Shown: one piece after another, positions 26,094 to 40,000 of the stretch
Layout: each line of letters opens with the position of its first letter
How positions within the stretch are numbered: the first letter of the stretch is position 1
Assembly (NCBI GenBank): GCA_008508345.1
Contig: QNGE01001688.1
Span: 1 to 64,000, forward strand
From: Paragonimus westermani
Taxonomy: Eukaryota; Platyhelminthes; Trematoda; Plagiorchiida; Troglotrematidae
Reading direction: 5' to 3'
Length of the DNA stretch: 64,000 nt
Program-made: the position numbers and the translations under genes
The notes under the pieces: model-generated
Told to the model about the DNA's origin: nothing
What the model saw: only the letters and a program-made list of their open reading frames with translations
Databases searched by the model: none

Positions 26094-28064
26094 GTAAGTT
26101 TCGTCCGAAAATGTGCTATTCTTTTGTTAATATGACTGATGTGCGTCTGGCATGTGATTCGTTCGATTTCAGTACAAAAGCAGTATGAGATAACGCATAC
26201 AAAAGTAATGAACCATGATAACTGAAATAGTATTCTATCAGGTCAGGTCAAGTCTGGCAGCGGTACACGGGGATGTTACCGAAATAATTTAGATAAACCG
26301 CTCGGGAGAAAGTCTTTCCTTGATTTGTGACTGCAAAATATCACCTTATGTGAAGGCCAGGTCACACAACAGACAGGTTTGGCTAAAGCTGAATCTAGGG
26401 GTAGAAGGAGCTAACAGAAACCAAATGATTGTTCATCTTCACGAATGCAAAAATGCAAATTAAAAACGTGCAGTTCCAACGAAGGAACTAATTACGTAAT
26501 GTTTTTGTACACCTGATAGGTGGTGGAGTAAAATAACGCTCATTCATTAAGATTGCTTACAAGCGCGAAGGAATCTTACAATCAATATTGGACCTTCTTC
26601 AACTACAGGCGAATTGCTGAACAGGTGGTTGAAATAAACGCATAGAAGCTTCAAAGAATTTTTGGGCATTAGTCCTGAATAAGAATGAACAGTAGAATCC
26701 ATACATGGCAACAATTAAAACTACCGATGATAAATAATTAAATTTTCCCACAAAAACCCACGAGGCTGATATATCTCACAACTTCCATCCTTGCTAAAGC
26801 TGTTGCAGTTTTCATGCAAAAGAATTTCAAGTTCATCATTTTCCATAAATTGTCGTGCTAACACACGGCTATCTTCACTCGATGACAGAAGTTGAACCTT
26901 ACCAGACCAAGGATGTCGAAATAGCTTCAACAGTTGCTACGAATCTTGGCTTTAGGGACTCAAATAGAGTAAGGCAGAAATGGGGTTGATCTAGTTAATG
27001 AAACCTTAGAACAGTGGATTCCTAATGAAAGTTTCGAGAAATATTTCTGCCTGTTATCGATCAAAGAAATATTTTCACTCAGAAATCAATCGTCATTAAT
27101 TTAGCTGCTACTTTCCACAAATCATGAAACTCATGTGAACAAGTCAGTCTTTTCCATACAGTATGTTTAACGGATAAAATTCGTTCATCTAAAATTTAAT
27201 CCACAGCACATATTAACCAGTCGTCTTTCAGTATTCTAATTCTGGAAGCTAAGATGTTGATTGTTCCGTATAATTAAGGAATAAGACACTGACCTGAGTA
27301 AGTCTTTTCTTGCATAACAAGTGATAATTGATTGTTACTGGTGTATGAACACTCCGTTCAATCCTTCAAAACCCAAACAACTGAACAAACAGAAGGAACC
27401 AGCAACAACATTTAGACTGTTCTGGTCCACTTTTGAACGTTAGGATAATCAGAAAGAGCGTGAAACACATCGTTTTTATCAAACGATCCTATTTTATCAA
27501 GAGTTTAGCGAAGAAATGTTGATTCTAACACTCGAGTTAACGGTTTTGTTTTCAATTGCATAAAGACAATCACCTACACGTTGATGTCTTCAGCTTATTT
27601 GGTTACAATGTAAATGCTGTTTTCGACGAACAAATATATAAACCGATATCGGTACTTTTGCCGATCGCATAGCCTTGTGCAATTGTAGTGAGCGGACTGT
27701 CAACAGTCCACTGGAATGGACAAGCCAGCCCAGTTTAGGGTAAGAAATACCTCTTATGGAACGTTCCAAGTTGGTGACCAGTGGACCAACAGTCTAATGG
27801 TAATCCGTGGAAGACAGGCCAGTGCAATACGGTGATATCTCCAAAGTGGAGCTATCTTCACTGCAAGCACCACTTTGATTTGTTCCTTTGTGATTTTTAA
27901 TCCCCTTATCATCTCTCGACGGACCGGAAGGGACCACAATAAACGGGGACAACTTCAGAACTTTCAGTCATCCAGATAATGGCTCAGAATACTTCTGGTA
28001 AGATGCTAACGTTCGACCATATATGACAGGTGAATACACAAGCATCATCGAAAAGGGCAATAAG

Positions 28065-29090
28065 TCAATGGTTCACACTGACGCTCAAATGCCAGAAAAT
28101 CACGAGAAAAGGATAACGCCGTACAAGACAGTAGGGCGTTCGGTGTAACAGATGACTACCTGGCGTCCTTAATGCATGACCTAACCATCCAAGTCTGCAC
28201 AAATGTATGGAGTGAACTCGTTTGACAATCAGTGTCAAATACCTGTTTCCTAACCTCTCCGTCGCTTGCCCGCTGGTACCACCCGATGCGATCGACCGAA
28301 AGCAGATATCGATGGTCAAATACCTGAAGGTGGTCGACGTTTTATGTCGTAAACGGCCAAGTTTTGCTGTCGTGAATTAGCACAGCCCTCACTGTTGTCA
28401 TACATTCTCGAATTCTAAGCATCAGAGAGCTACCTATCTGTCGTCATAGATGCCGCAGACTAGCGAATACCACTCTAACCTCAGGTATATGCGACTGTAC
28501 TTCATTCCTTACATCTCCACTGCCGCTCCTGCAGCTTCCCAAGTACAAGGCGGTCGACAACCATCATGACTTCATTAGCTAACAGTAAATCTACACAATC
28601 GCAGCAAACTTGCAGAAACACTTCGAGGCTGCAAAATGTTTAAGGGCCAAAATACAGTTGTGGACCCCAAGTGTTAGTAGTGGTGCTAAATCTACCAACA
28701 TTACAAGTTTGTGGAAACGACACAGGAAAAGCAGGAGGCCAGCTAAGTTGACCCTCAAATTGTTCCGTCCAACTTTCTAACCTCCTGGACTTAATGTGGA
28801 TGAGAGTGCCATCTGCCTTGTTGACAGCTTAACTGACAAACTGTCGTTTTGGATCAGTAGTACGGATAAGCTTGAAGAGTCTGCCGTTGTTCGGTGAGGC
28901 AAAAGCGGTTTACGGTTACTCAACTTTTGCCATTAACTTAGCCACACGATCAGAGTTTAGGCTACGTTTCAGTTTCCTACGGATCTCTCCTACTCTTATT
29001 ATAAGAACTGTCAGGAGGAATGCTCCGTCTGGCTTCTACCAACTCCAATGATTTCTTCGAGATCCAATGTCTGTTCAGCCCATTTACCCC
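28065..29090 (-). pseudogene. Linker and reverse-transcriptase remnant of RTE family 2, core mostly missing
   Basis: Minus-strand pieces are: WISKKSLELVEARRSIPPD (about 29085-29025); NNGRLFKLIRTTDPKRQFVS (about 28905-28850); WTEQFEGQLSWPPAFP (about 28775-28730); a short DCVDLLLANE that may be the worn YADD block (about 28600); LYLGSCRSGSGDVRNEV; VFASLRHLWRQIGSSL (about 28460-28410); and a tail with LGWLGHALRTPGSHLLHR (about 28200-28140). Only about 130 bases separate the W-P-P-A segment from the putative YADD block. An intact copy would have several hundred, so most of the polymerase core has been deleted. Confidence 0.75.
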
Positions 29091-29269
29091 CGTGTTACAG
29101 AACCCGTTCCATGTATGGCTTGTAAGATTAAAGTCGAAATGCTATTAGGATCTTTGAGGTGATAATTGTTAAGACTGTTTCTAGGCTAGTTTGATACTTA
29201 GGCTTCAGCGATATTATAGACAGTTTCTCAACAGCCAGTCGTTGCTACTGGTGGGGTCTTTGTCCAGTA

Positions 29270-29600
29270 GAAGTATTAACAAAACAAAAAACGTACTGAT
29301 GTATAATCTGAATCCAAGTGTGTGATCCAGTAATAACGACGATCTTAAATGGAACGACACCACCCATAATTAACAACTGTGTGGTCGGTCTGAGACCAGG
29401 CCCGATACATGCACAGTAACCGCCAAAAATTGGAGTCGAGAGGGGCCTGAGAAACAAATCTGACAGAACAGTGAGTTGGAAGTTGGGTGGTAGTATGCTT
29501 TTGCCTATCCACCCTGCTGTATGCGACAGATAGAGCGACCCGGTTTTTAATACAAGACGGCCGATACAGTATGGAATTAACGGTGTAATCATTATTCATG
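29270..29600 (-). pseudogene. Endonuclease remnant of RTE family 2
   Basis: The minus-strand frame 29599-29345 ends with RAWSQTDHTVVNYGWCRSI. After one stop it continues DRRYYWITHLDSDYTSVR. This follows the conserved W-T-Q-x-D-H-x-A-x-S-x-R-W...D-x-R-S-x-W...L-x-S-D-H pattern of the endonuclease C-terminal half; the terminal catalytic His position has become Tyr (DSDY). The N-terminal half is not recognisable. Confidence 0.72.
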
Positions 29601-32600
29601 GTTGTGTGCGGTCCGAGATATTCTCACAACATACAGACCTGAACAGGAGAGCGATTAGAGGTCAACTATGGTTTCTGACTCAAAAGACTCTACCGCAAGG
29701 GAGCGGGTGGGTAACAGTTTACCAAAGCTGACACATTCTTGGGAAAAATGTGCCAACTTTCTTCCATCATGTAACCCAGAGGCCCAGGAGACTGATTTAT
29801 CTGACCTCTACCTACTGGCCTACCTGCATGAGTCATTGCAAACGAGTCAGCATCGGTTTATTGTGGTCATGTCTTCATATTAGCTTGTGTGTTAGAAGTA
29901 CAAGTAACGGATAAGTGGTTGCTTACAGAGTTATTTGTTTTGAGCCTGAAAACCAAGTGAACTGCCGAACAGTGTCATCACGTCCATCTATTAGCAAACC
30001 CGTGCTTATATGTAGCTTTACCATGTTAAACTCGGTACACTAAAGGACATGCTAATTAATAGCTTTGGTTCTTGGAGTACATATACTCTGTCAAATCGTA
30101 GACGAACTCAGCTGATATCCAAACGATGGATGAGTGACGTCAGTAAACAAAACCAGATGCCAACCGAACGCGTATAATACATAAACGGTCAAAATTAAAG
30201 AATCTGCTGCGTGGTACAGTTACGTTAAGATGGAAGGTCGTAGGGTTAAAAAGACAATTTAAAATTCTCTGAAGGGTTTCTTGTTAGAGTCCATGCGGAA
30301 CACAAGGGGGTTAGCACTGAACACTCCTTATTCACTCATCTGACTGTACCCTTTATTCACTTGTCCATTTCTTAACTAGTCTAATCATCCATATTACTTC
30401 AGTTTGTCCTTGATAGCTCTGAGTGCTATTTGTGGACTAAGACTGCATGTAAAATATCTTCCTCACTGGTAAAGAACCGAATAGGAAATTCTAACATTTA
30501 CATGTCAAATGTCACAAGCCGAATGTTCTCCTTTTCAGTCATAATTGCAATGGAAATAAGGCAGATGTAATTGTGCAGACATTTCTCAAAACTGTGGGTG
30601 TGACATTCCTGTTAGAAAAGAATAATCACTGACAACTCTTTTGAAACACCCCTTGTCAACAGTATCTGGGTTTAAGCATACACCTGAACAAGGGTCAATA
30701 GGAATGAAAAGGAAATCTTGCAAAAATCGGTTGAAGAACGCAAAAAGTTTCTAAAAACGGTCTTATTATGCTTGACTGTGTTTGCGGTTTGAGTAAATAA
30801 CTAAGTTTGATTAACTCTAGGAACCTAATAAAAGTTCCACAATCAGCCTGCAAAAACGCATCCTTTATTCTCGAAAATATTACTCACTTTCCTGTACACT
30901 AAAAATATGAAACCAATCTGGTTGCATACCATTTTTCAATTCGACCCTAGTTGTTGTATGTTTTCAGAAATGCTGCTGTCTTCATGTTGTTTACAGACGT
31001 TAGCAAAAATGCTTTTATCTTATTACGTATTACGGACAAATTAACCGACTTGCTCTGGGCTGTTCTCATTTTCATATTTTACCATAGTATTCTTCGCACA
31101 AATGAAATGCTAGGCTCAGTTCCTGACAATCCTTCTACCCACACACACTTTACGGTTACTTTTAATATGAAGAATCGGACTCGAGTTTCGCCCTTTCCGT
31201 TGATAGCTCAGATCATGACCGGGATTTAGATTATGCCAACCACATTGTTCATTGCATTACTAACATCAACTTGTACACGATCAAATTATGACATCCAGAT
31301 TTTCAGTGGCGTCCACAAGAAGTTACTGCCCAAGTTGCTAGTTTGGCTGTATAGAATATATCTTCACTGCACTCTTAACTATTGTCGATTAACGCACGAT
31401 CAGGTCATTTCGGTCGAAGCTAACCAACAGAACTCGTGGTACACTGAATCAGGAGTAACATTTCGTTATGGATGGATTCACCGGTTAAAAGCTCGTTAGT
31501 TACGATGACCAAACCTTCTGATCGCCTTCTTGTATATGTTCCAGGTAGTAAGCATAATGCGTCAGATTTGTCATAAATGTGCTGTTTATATGCAAGTAAT
31601 TTGTGATTTGGTTTAAGAAAGAGGCTAAGTGCGATACCTATTAGAATGCAGAGGTTGTGGTCAACTGCAAGGGTACATAATCGGTACTGACATTTACTCA
31701 CCTCAAATATTCAAAATAAGCTCATTAATTTTATAGACAGGTTCTTGAAAGAAGTCACCATAGTGAATTGTTATGACCAATTGATGTCACAAATACCTAC
31801 AGTTTCGCAACTCTTAATTTTCGACGTACAAATGGACACTTCCTCCCAGCCCGTTTATTCAAACAACAGCTATCGGTTCCAGATATCAATCAAATATTTG
31901 CGTATCTAGGACCGTAGGTTTTTGTTTGTCTTGAGAGTCATTGCAACCAATATCTATATGGCTCATAGCCCCTGACATCATCCATCTGTAAATAATAATA
32001 ATCACAGGTAAACGAACCACAATCCCGACCAATCTGTAAATGCAGTTTAGACCTTCTCATCTTTAGTATGGTTTCGTTTACAGCGTATACAGTGATAAAT
32101 TCGAAAAGCTGTGTAAATGTCAGTTGCTTTTTGTGTTAGTTATGAAATGATGTGCACAGACATTAACAATAAACCGAGTGAATGAGTCTACCCATGATGC
32201 ATCTATTGTCCGACGGATTGCTGCGTATTTGTGAGCTAGTGAGATTTTCTTTACAACCTATGCAAACCCCGTTGGTTTGAGATAGTCCAAAGGTTACTTA
32301 GTAACTAAATGAAAACCGTAATGAAGATGTACTTTAATCTGTACATCTTGTCTACACAATTGCGTCTCTGTGTAAAACTCAATTTTTAAATGAGACCGTT
32401 TATTTTTACCTGTAGAATTTCCGTCTGACTCAATTTAAACTTGGTAATCAGTTTGACTGCCATGTAGTAATCGTGCATTTTTACTAGGCCACACAATAAA
32501 CCCTTAATAACAAAAAGTGCCTGAGACTTATTCACCCACTATTCCCGAACACGACGCCATAAGTTTGACTGTCTAACTTTTTTATCAGCACCGCTGTGTC

Positions 32601-33526
32601 CCAAATCTTGTCTTGCTTCACATTTCATTGAGAAGTAGAGCGGGATTTTGAGGATTTGTTCACCTTTGCTCACCTTTCTCGACAGTCTCCAGATTTAACT
32701 GATGCATTCAAAAAGAAAACACCCGTTTCCACCTTTTCTCCGCCTCATTTCAGCAAAAGACCAAAATACTATTCCGCTAATCTCGTACGACAGGTGTGAC
32801 GCATCTGTATATAAAAATGTTCATAACTCGAAAGTCTTCCAAAAATGCATATTTTAATTATTGATTTAACAGACCGTCCTGGGAAATCACATTACACCGG
32901 TTGACATAAGTATGTCTTTCAGAAAATGTCAAAAATTTTGAGTATACAGCGACGCTATCAAATGTTCCTTCAGAAAACCCACGAAACGTGTACATCTCAG
33001 ACCTTCTGTCATAATTCTCCGTATGTATTCGACAATGGTTGCTGGATAACCTTCATGCAAAATGAACCGAACTTTGTCGTACAAAACCTGAAGACAGCCG
33101 AAGACGATAAATGGAGTAAACCTAGTTAGCATTTTCGAATGCCATTTGCCGTTGCCATTCGGACACACGAATCTGCACTGAGTGGTTTAGAATCGTGCAT
33201 TCAGGTGGTAGACCACATATACCGAGATCTTAGTTATCTGTTGGAACAGGGAAGTTAGAACGATCTATTCGGATGTTCTGACCTAATTAGCTACAGTGGA
33301 CAAGGATGTTGATCGGATATTGAGCCGTATTCAACTTACTTCAGCGTCAGTTATCGCGGCTACCCCCGTCAAGGTCACGGCGCCTTGCCAGTACCCCCTG
33401 TAAATGTGAGCTTGTATGTCACATGGCGACGCACATACTTGGACATGGTAGCCAAGAAATAACCGCATAAAAATGTTTTACAACAATATTAGGAACTTTA
33501 CTTATGAATAGTCAGAGATTTGGTTC

Positions 33527-33594
33527 ATTTTCAAATTGAACATCACTCACATTTGAGCGCAACCTTCGTATTCAGATAGACTTCCCAGCTAAAT
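33527..33594 (-). repeat. Fragment of tRNA-derived SINE family A (3' part, inverted)
   Basis: This stretch is the reverse complement of 33952-34016 with few changes (TTCAAATTGAACATCACTCA versus the complement of TGAGTGCTGTTCAACTTGAA). Only the 3' part of the family is clear here. It faces the fuller copy about 360 bases away, forming an inverted pair. Confidence 0.7.
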
Positions 33595-33760
33595 CCCCAA
33601 CTACTCACCAGTAATCTAGAATATCTCCTGGCAGGTTTAGTGAAATCGGAGATTTCGACCTGTCTCGGAAGTCCTAATCGCGGGGTTATCGATTGGAGTT
33701 AACAGGCAGTAACTGTGTCTCCTCTCGAGACGATCGGGCAACCAGATCATTGCTCACAGG

Positions 33761-34016
33761 CGAGAGTGGTTGAGCGTTCAGATTTGATGATTCGGTCGTG
33801 CCTAATGTGAGGTGAATGGCGCAGTGGTTAACACGGTTGCCTCATGATTGGAATGTCCGGAGTTCAAATCCCGGCCGTGGCAAGGATATGCACTACTGAC
33901 GAGCTCTAATGAGAGCGAAACTCGAGTCTAGTGCTTCTTTTCGAAAGAGGCTGGCTGGAAAGTCTATCTGAATGCGAACGCTGCGATCAAATGTGAGTGC
34001 TGTTCAACTTGAAAAT
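33761..34016 (+). repeat. tRNA-derived SINE copy (family A)
   Basis: A tRNA-like head (about 33811-33883) holds a good A box (TGGCGCAGTGGTT, 33817-33829) and B box (GGAGTTCAAATCCC, 33859-33872) at tRNA-like spacing. A tRNA-unrelated body runs from GGATATGCACTACTGACGAG to a 3' end at TTCAACTTGAAAA. A related leader (GAGAGTGGTTGAGCGTTCAGATTTGATG) precedes the head and is also present in the 16.9-kb copy, so it belongs to the repeat. The acceptor stem does not pair convincingly, so it is not a working tRNA gene. Confidence 0.78.
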
Positions 34017-37000
34017 ACCAGGAACGTATTCAACAATATAACATCATAATCTGTGATCGTTATAGTGCCACCTAAGAAACTTAGGCAAACTGAGTTTCAC
34101 TTGGTGCGCTCAACACCGGACTCCATTCGATTTGAGGTGAGCGTCATAATTAACGCGCTTATAAATTATTTTCATCTCTGACTAATTGAATCCGTCTTAG
34201 CAGCCAGCAGAAGGAATAAAACTGAACACTTGCTGATTGACTTGTGGTTTTTCCCCCTTCACCCACTCTACACCACACTAAGTGTAGATAATTTTGGACC
34301 GTTTGCATATACACGGTCGTTATTAGAGTTAAACTGAATGCCAGACATGCATAAGTTCTCAACTGGAGTTCATGTGTTGCGTTGACAAGCCGCAGTGTAC
34401 GGTTAAGATCCGCCTGGTGCTTACCGTCCAGGAAATCACGAGTGATCGTTGAAGCCGGTGGTTTAGCTGTTGGTTGCAATTAAGATGCACATGCCATTTT
34501 GCCGCGTTTGAATGCGTTTGAAACTACACAATCTCATATGTACTGTGCCTGAAATAAGCTGGTATACATTCTCACATTTGCCGTGAAGCCGAAATTGAGA
34601 TGCTGTCAACCCAAATCGAATAACTCATCGTCCAAGTGCTATGTTGTAGTTGAATGGTGATACTGAAGTCAGTTTTCCCAGATGGTCTTATATCAGAAAG
34701 TCTGAACTCGCGTCGCCAAGTTATCTATCAAGAAAATTAGATATTTCCTTCCACATGCGTGTTATGACATATGAGAAGGGGTGACTCTTGGTTCTGGTCA
34801 GGCATGTATCAGCTTATTGGTACGCAAGTGAGTAGGCCGACTAACTTACTGTTAGGTGGACCATTGCATTATGAGTTTTGTTCGCATAATCAGGCGCGTT
34901 TTAATTGATGTGCTCGTGGCAGTAAACCAACGTTGTGAGCTGAAACGTTTATCTGTTGAAGGTTCAAAAATTTCGAAGTGTCTCCGTTGTGGTAACTTAC
35001 CAGACAGACCAGTGCGAATAATCGCGAGTACATTCAGATAACCTCTCTAATCGAGACTCGTGCTTCTCGGTAAATGTCCTGATTTACCCCATTAGGTTCC
35101 CTGCATCACGCAAAAACGATACAATGCAAAATTAACCTTTTCTTCCTAAGTCATTCTTATCTATTCGAAATTTACTAAAGTGTCTGATAAATTAAAAACG
35201 TATGGGCTAAAGATGTTATGATTAAGGACACTCAGTTTATGGGCATGTCCTCTGTGTTCGCACCTAGTTCCCTGGATTTCTTCGGAAACAGCCCACATCT
35301 ACGAATGCATAGATCATCACTTTAGTTACAGTATCAATTTTCCGACAGCAGCGCTAGTGTTCATAATATCAAGTTTGCTTTACAGTGGGCATTGGGGTGC
35401 AAATCAAGCCGAGCTTGTTTTACAAAGTGCATCGACTGAAAAACCTGAAGGGTGGTAACCTCTGCAGTCTGATGGTTTCAGTTCAACATCCGTGTAGCAG
35501 CCACCTAAGTTACGACCTAAGAGATCAGATTAAGACTCGTTTTATTGCTAACGTGTCGATGACATCCGGGTGACAATCAAGTTTAGGAAATCTGTTCAAT
35601 CATACGATATCCTTCTAATTAAAATGAAGCAGACCAGGAGTAGCATTCTCAGGGTTACTTCGAAAAGCTTATTGTAAAATGCAGTGGAAATAATTCAGGC
35701 GGTTCACAAATGCTCCTAACAAAACGAACGCTGATTCACATCAGTTCACATAGAATACTTAAAAACACCCTCTTCATAATGAATTAGGTCTCACATCAGC
35801 TAGTACGTTTCGGAACTGTCATCAGCTTCTCACAAATTCTACACCCAATTATTTAAGCCTGTCTTTTGCCCAATTTCTGTTTTCGGTAATTTGGGGTTAT
35901 ACGAGTCGGCAGTGTCGACGTTGGAAAAGTCCTTATCATCACGTTCGCTAAGATGTATTTTTGAGTGCATTCAAAAGGTGTCCGCCTATTTCTATTCGCG
36001 AAATCCTACAAAAAATCACCTATTGATATCCACCTGAGCTAAACCAGCTTCAGCTTGATCTGGACCAGGGATTGGACGGATTTTATGGCCTAACTAGCAC
36101 TATACAAAGAAATCGTCTCTCAGTAAATAAAGTCTTCCATAAAGAAGGTTTCAAACAGCGTTTTACACGTGCGTGTCGACCACGGACGCTACTGTTATGT
36201 CGACTCACTTTAAGTTAGAATTTTTCCAGATATTTTTTAACTGGCTGGTTCACTATCATATCCGGGAGACACGAACATACTTGGCAGCGAAGTTTTGTAC
36301 ACAGAGTGGTTCCGGGGATCTCCGAAAACTTCAGCAGTGTCAGCGGTTAATAATCGTCTCAAGCGATAGACCTTAGTGGTTCATTTTGCCAGTTCTCCCT
36401 AACTCGCAGTTTGTTTATTGACCACAAACTGTATGTGCCGAGGGGTCGTAGATGACACGGCACAATGGAAAAGCAACGGATGAGCGTCGCTGTCACAGTT
36501 TAATCGAACAGTGTGTTAGAATAAATGAGTAAACAGACTAATGCACTCCAAATGAAGCAACCGTAGGTAGTCTGCTAAATAACGTAAGGCCCAAAGTGTG
36601 TTTATATTCCGCATGCTCCAAGGGAAAAGGTAAAACCAATTTGTTGGCTATTTATCACAACTTCTTCTTACATGATCACGTTTGAAAGCTGTTTTAGTTA
36701 AAATTCATAAGCACTGATTTTCAGGAGTTCTTTGCGATCACTGACAAACGATTTACAGCTAGAGAGTACGTATGGTTTTCAACCAGAGAATGAAATGTTA
36801 GACGAATTATTTACATACATTTCCCGGGTAGACTGATTGATTAGGGGAAGATGACTGCATACCTCCAACTCCTGCACACAAACAAACGGACTCGTTTCGG
36901 CTTTGAAGTTTGTAATCAGTTGTCGGTTCATTAGGAACGAGTTCCACAACGCCAGCTCTTCGCAAACTCAACGAATAGTTTAAAATAGAGCTATTCGCTT

Positions 37001-40000
37001 GTTGAGCGCAGGCAGGAATCGACCTATTCGTTTATGAGAGCAGAATCTGTTTTGATGCGTTGTGTGGACGTTTCCACCTGCTAGTATTCAAATTTAGAAA
37101 TCAGAAACGGTTCATTCCGTTCACAAGTTTGAACAAAACCGTTAGAACACGAAAGGGTATGGATGCAAGCAATTCATGATGACTTTACAGTACTAAGTTT
37201 ACAGTAACCTGAAACGGCTTTTTACATCGTTCAGTTAGGGGGCTGGTAAGATGAATGACCGATCGGTGGGTTATGAAAGGTCACTAGATCCAGTGCAGCG
37301 TCAAGCTCACAAACCCCTGTTTCTGAATACATAGGGTCAGCTTTAGTCGACTGATTGCGACAACCCCGGCAAACCGCAGGAAATTTGGATTGGGACGACG
37401 TAATAAGGTATTGAATGCACAAGCCGGGTCGTTGACGTGACCAGTGGTTAGAACTTGTCTAGCGACTGCGGACAATGGTGGCTCGCGTGTCTCAACGACA
37501 ATGCCGTTCTTCCGTTATTAAAACCTCTGCACCCATTTATGCAAATGTTCCTTCACTCTCGAAATCAAACGCCTCTCTGTTCTGCCTATATAGCTTTCTT
37601 TACAGTTACTTGCAAATTGGTGGATACAATGCGAGGTGGAGCCGACTGGCTGATCTCCTTTGAACAAAGAAATAGGCAGATTCTAGGTACGAGCTAATAC
37701 ACAAAATTCGGCTGCACTGAATGCTCGTTTAATCAAAATCATTAGCCTTTGTGTTGTTTGATGCACATTGTAGTCATCTTTAGAAGACGAATCTACATAA
37801 ACCATCTTGTTTTTCACAGTGGCCAGCTGTTTGAATGGCGGTTTTGGTCTATTATGTCATTCTATGAACCGTTTCGGTTAGCCATTCGATTGTAGTACGG
37901 AAATGATCAACCCTAGTTCCTCCGCCAGACTGTCCTGTGCGCGTGTGAATAGTGTATTCACACTAGTGTGTTTGTGACTGTCAGTATTACTACTGGAAGC
38001 AGGTTTGAGGGTTGTCTCGGACATTCCCACAGCAATTTTTGCTTACAAAATAATTTTTGTTTCATTAAAACCTTCCGGGTAGTTGCTATTAAGGGAGTGC
38101 ATAATCAAGGCTGTTTGTCAAACGTAGGATATAACTGAAGCCTTGAAAATCAAAGTAGGAATGAAGCAAAATGTTCATCAATGGTGAATCATTCTCTTAT
38201 TCATACTGAGAGACTTTAGTGGACGCTGCCGGAAGCCTAACTTGTTTTCTAAACTGGCTCCATTTTTGCCAACGAAGAGCATATCGTTGGCAAACGGTTT
38301 GCACAGCTTCAGTTTGACTACGACTGTGTATATTGTTTGCTCAACTGGTGAACGTTCACACTTCACAAATGCTGAGATATACCGGAGAAGTATAGATAAA
38401 GACGACTGACCATCAGTGTTCGTTTGCTGTGGGTTTAGCTGTGAGTAAAACCCACGATTCTGACTGACTTACATTTTCGGCTATTTTGTTCGTGTTATTT
38501 TTGCCTATCAGTCACGTGTTTATTCTCAACTAAACTGTGCGGGATCATTTCGAATTTTCATTCATATCTTTCTTCTAATGTGCTCACCTAATTTTGAAGG
38601 AACAAATTTGTCTTCTGTTTCGATTTTTTAACCGGATCATCATACCTTTGCATTGATGTCTATTCCCATCCTCCAAACGCTTTAGTGTACTATGAATTTT
38701 TTATGGTTGTAGACTTGCATAATTAAACACAAACCGGAATATCCAATGCACCTTTTATGGAATTTGTTTTGCCGGCGATTCATATGTAGGCTTTTTGCCT
38801 AGAATGTTAATTGATGAAATTTTTAAATTCCTTGCTTCTTAAATTATGTAATCAGGAAATCATATGGTACAGGTTGAAATTCTGTCGTGTGCTACGGTTG
38901 TGTAATCAGAACCTACCAAATGAACTGAAGAAAAAATGGAATCCTGTCAAGAAAAATCTCGAAAAACAAATAGAAAGCAATAAATAAGAGTTCCCGGTAG
39001 TTTTGTTTTCGCTTAAACACTGATGACATTATTGTCCACATTCATCTATGCAAATACTCTATCACTGCAAGAATACAAGTTACTTGTCAACAGCTTTCTC
39101 AACAAAAATGGATTCGAGGATAACAAAATAAATTAGTGTTTGTGACTGCTTCCCAGGTGACAAAAAGAATGTGACATGTTTGCTTAATATTTGGAAATAA
39201 CCTCAATACAAGAATTCTGTGAAAATGTGTGTTATTCATTTAAACCGTTGCAATTTTAAAAGTAAAAAGCTTACATTGCTGGCGATCGGTGGACCCTGAG
39301 GTGGATAGACCTGATTACGGAAACAACAAACGAGGAGCATAAAACGGTTTTGTTTCAAGAATGGTAGGCTCATGGGAACAAAAATCAAATTAACGCTAGG
39401 TTAATTGCAATCTGAGAAGGGAAATGTGACTTGGACACGACAATCAATTCGCAGTCAAGAGCACTTCAGAAATTATGCAAAAAGTTCGTTTTTTATGTGG
39501 AAACCGGTAGTTTTAAATGTTTTCCCGCCACTTCCTATCACTTGTTGCTGAGAATACATAGAGTCGTGTCGAAAAGGCACGAATTATGACGTACTCAACA
39601 TCTTTGGAAGGCCAGTGGGATTAGTATGCATTTCCACATGGGTGATAACACCTGCAAGCCCTTGGACACTTGAGGCGTTCTCAAACTCTACACGTTTTAT
39701 TATGTTGCTTAAGAAAATGTTTGGTATTAGCCCGGTAACCTTGCTACTTGAACAGTGTTTATCGTCCACGGCCATGAGTACTTCAAGAAATGTGGTTATT
39801 TTATTGTCCCCAACTATAAAAGGTTTACACTGACATCTGACGACTCTGGAGTTTTTTTTTTCGGTGCTCATCTTTTCCTACTGTCTTCCACTCTGCTAAG
39901 ATTTTGACATGCCTTTCTCAGAGGACACGTTTTCCAAAACGTTTACATACCATACTGCTTTTGGTCGTCCATCACCTAAGTCACCGATTAGATTCTAATT

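Larger units (their letters stand above)
28065..29640 (-). mobile_element. RTE-type non-LTR retrotransposon relic (family 2), inside the host intron
   Basis: Minus-strand order: endonuclease C-terminal half (about 29600-29270), linker (about 29090-28900), start of the reverse transcriptase (about 28850-28720), then the C-terminal tail (28560-28065). The protein motifs differ from family 1 (here a W-P-P-A segment and FASLRHLWRQ), so it is a distinct lineage that looks like the fluke families with RHLWRR and SETWP motifs. All frames are broken. It lies antisense to the host gene, inside its intron. No target duplication or poly(A) tail was recognised. Confidence 0.8.

Noticed and set aside
33811..33883. 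Functional tRNA gene
   Set aside because: The A and B boxes are good, but the acceptor stem does not pair and the sequence continues into a repeated body with other copies. It is a SINE head.
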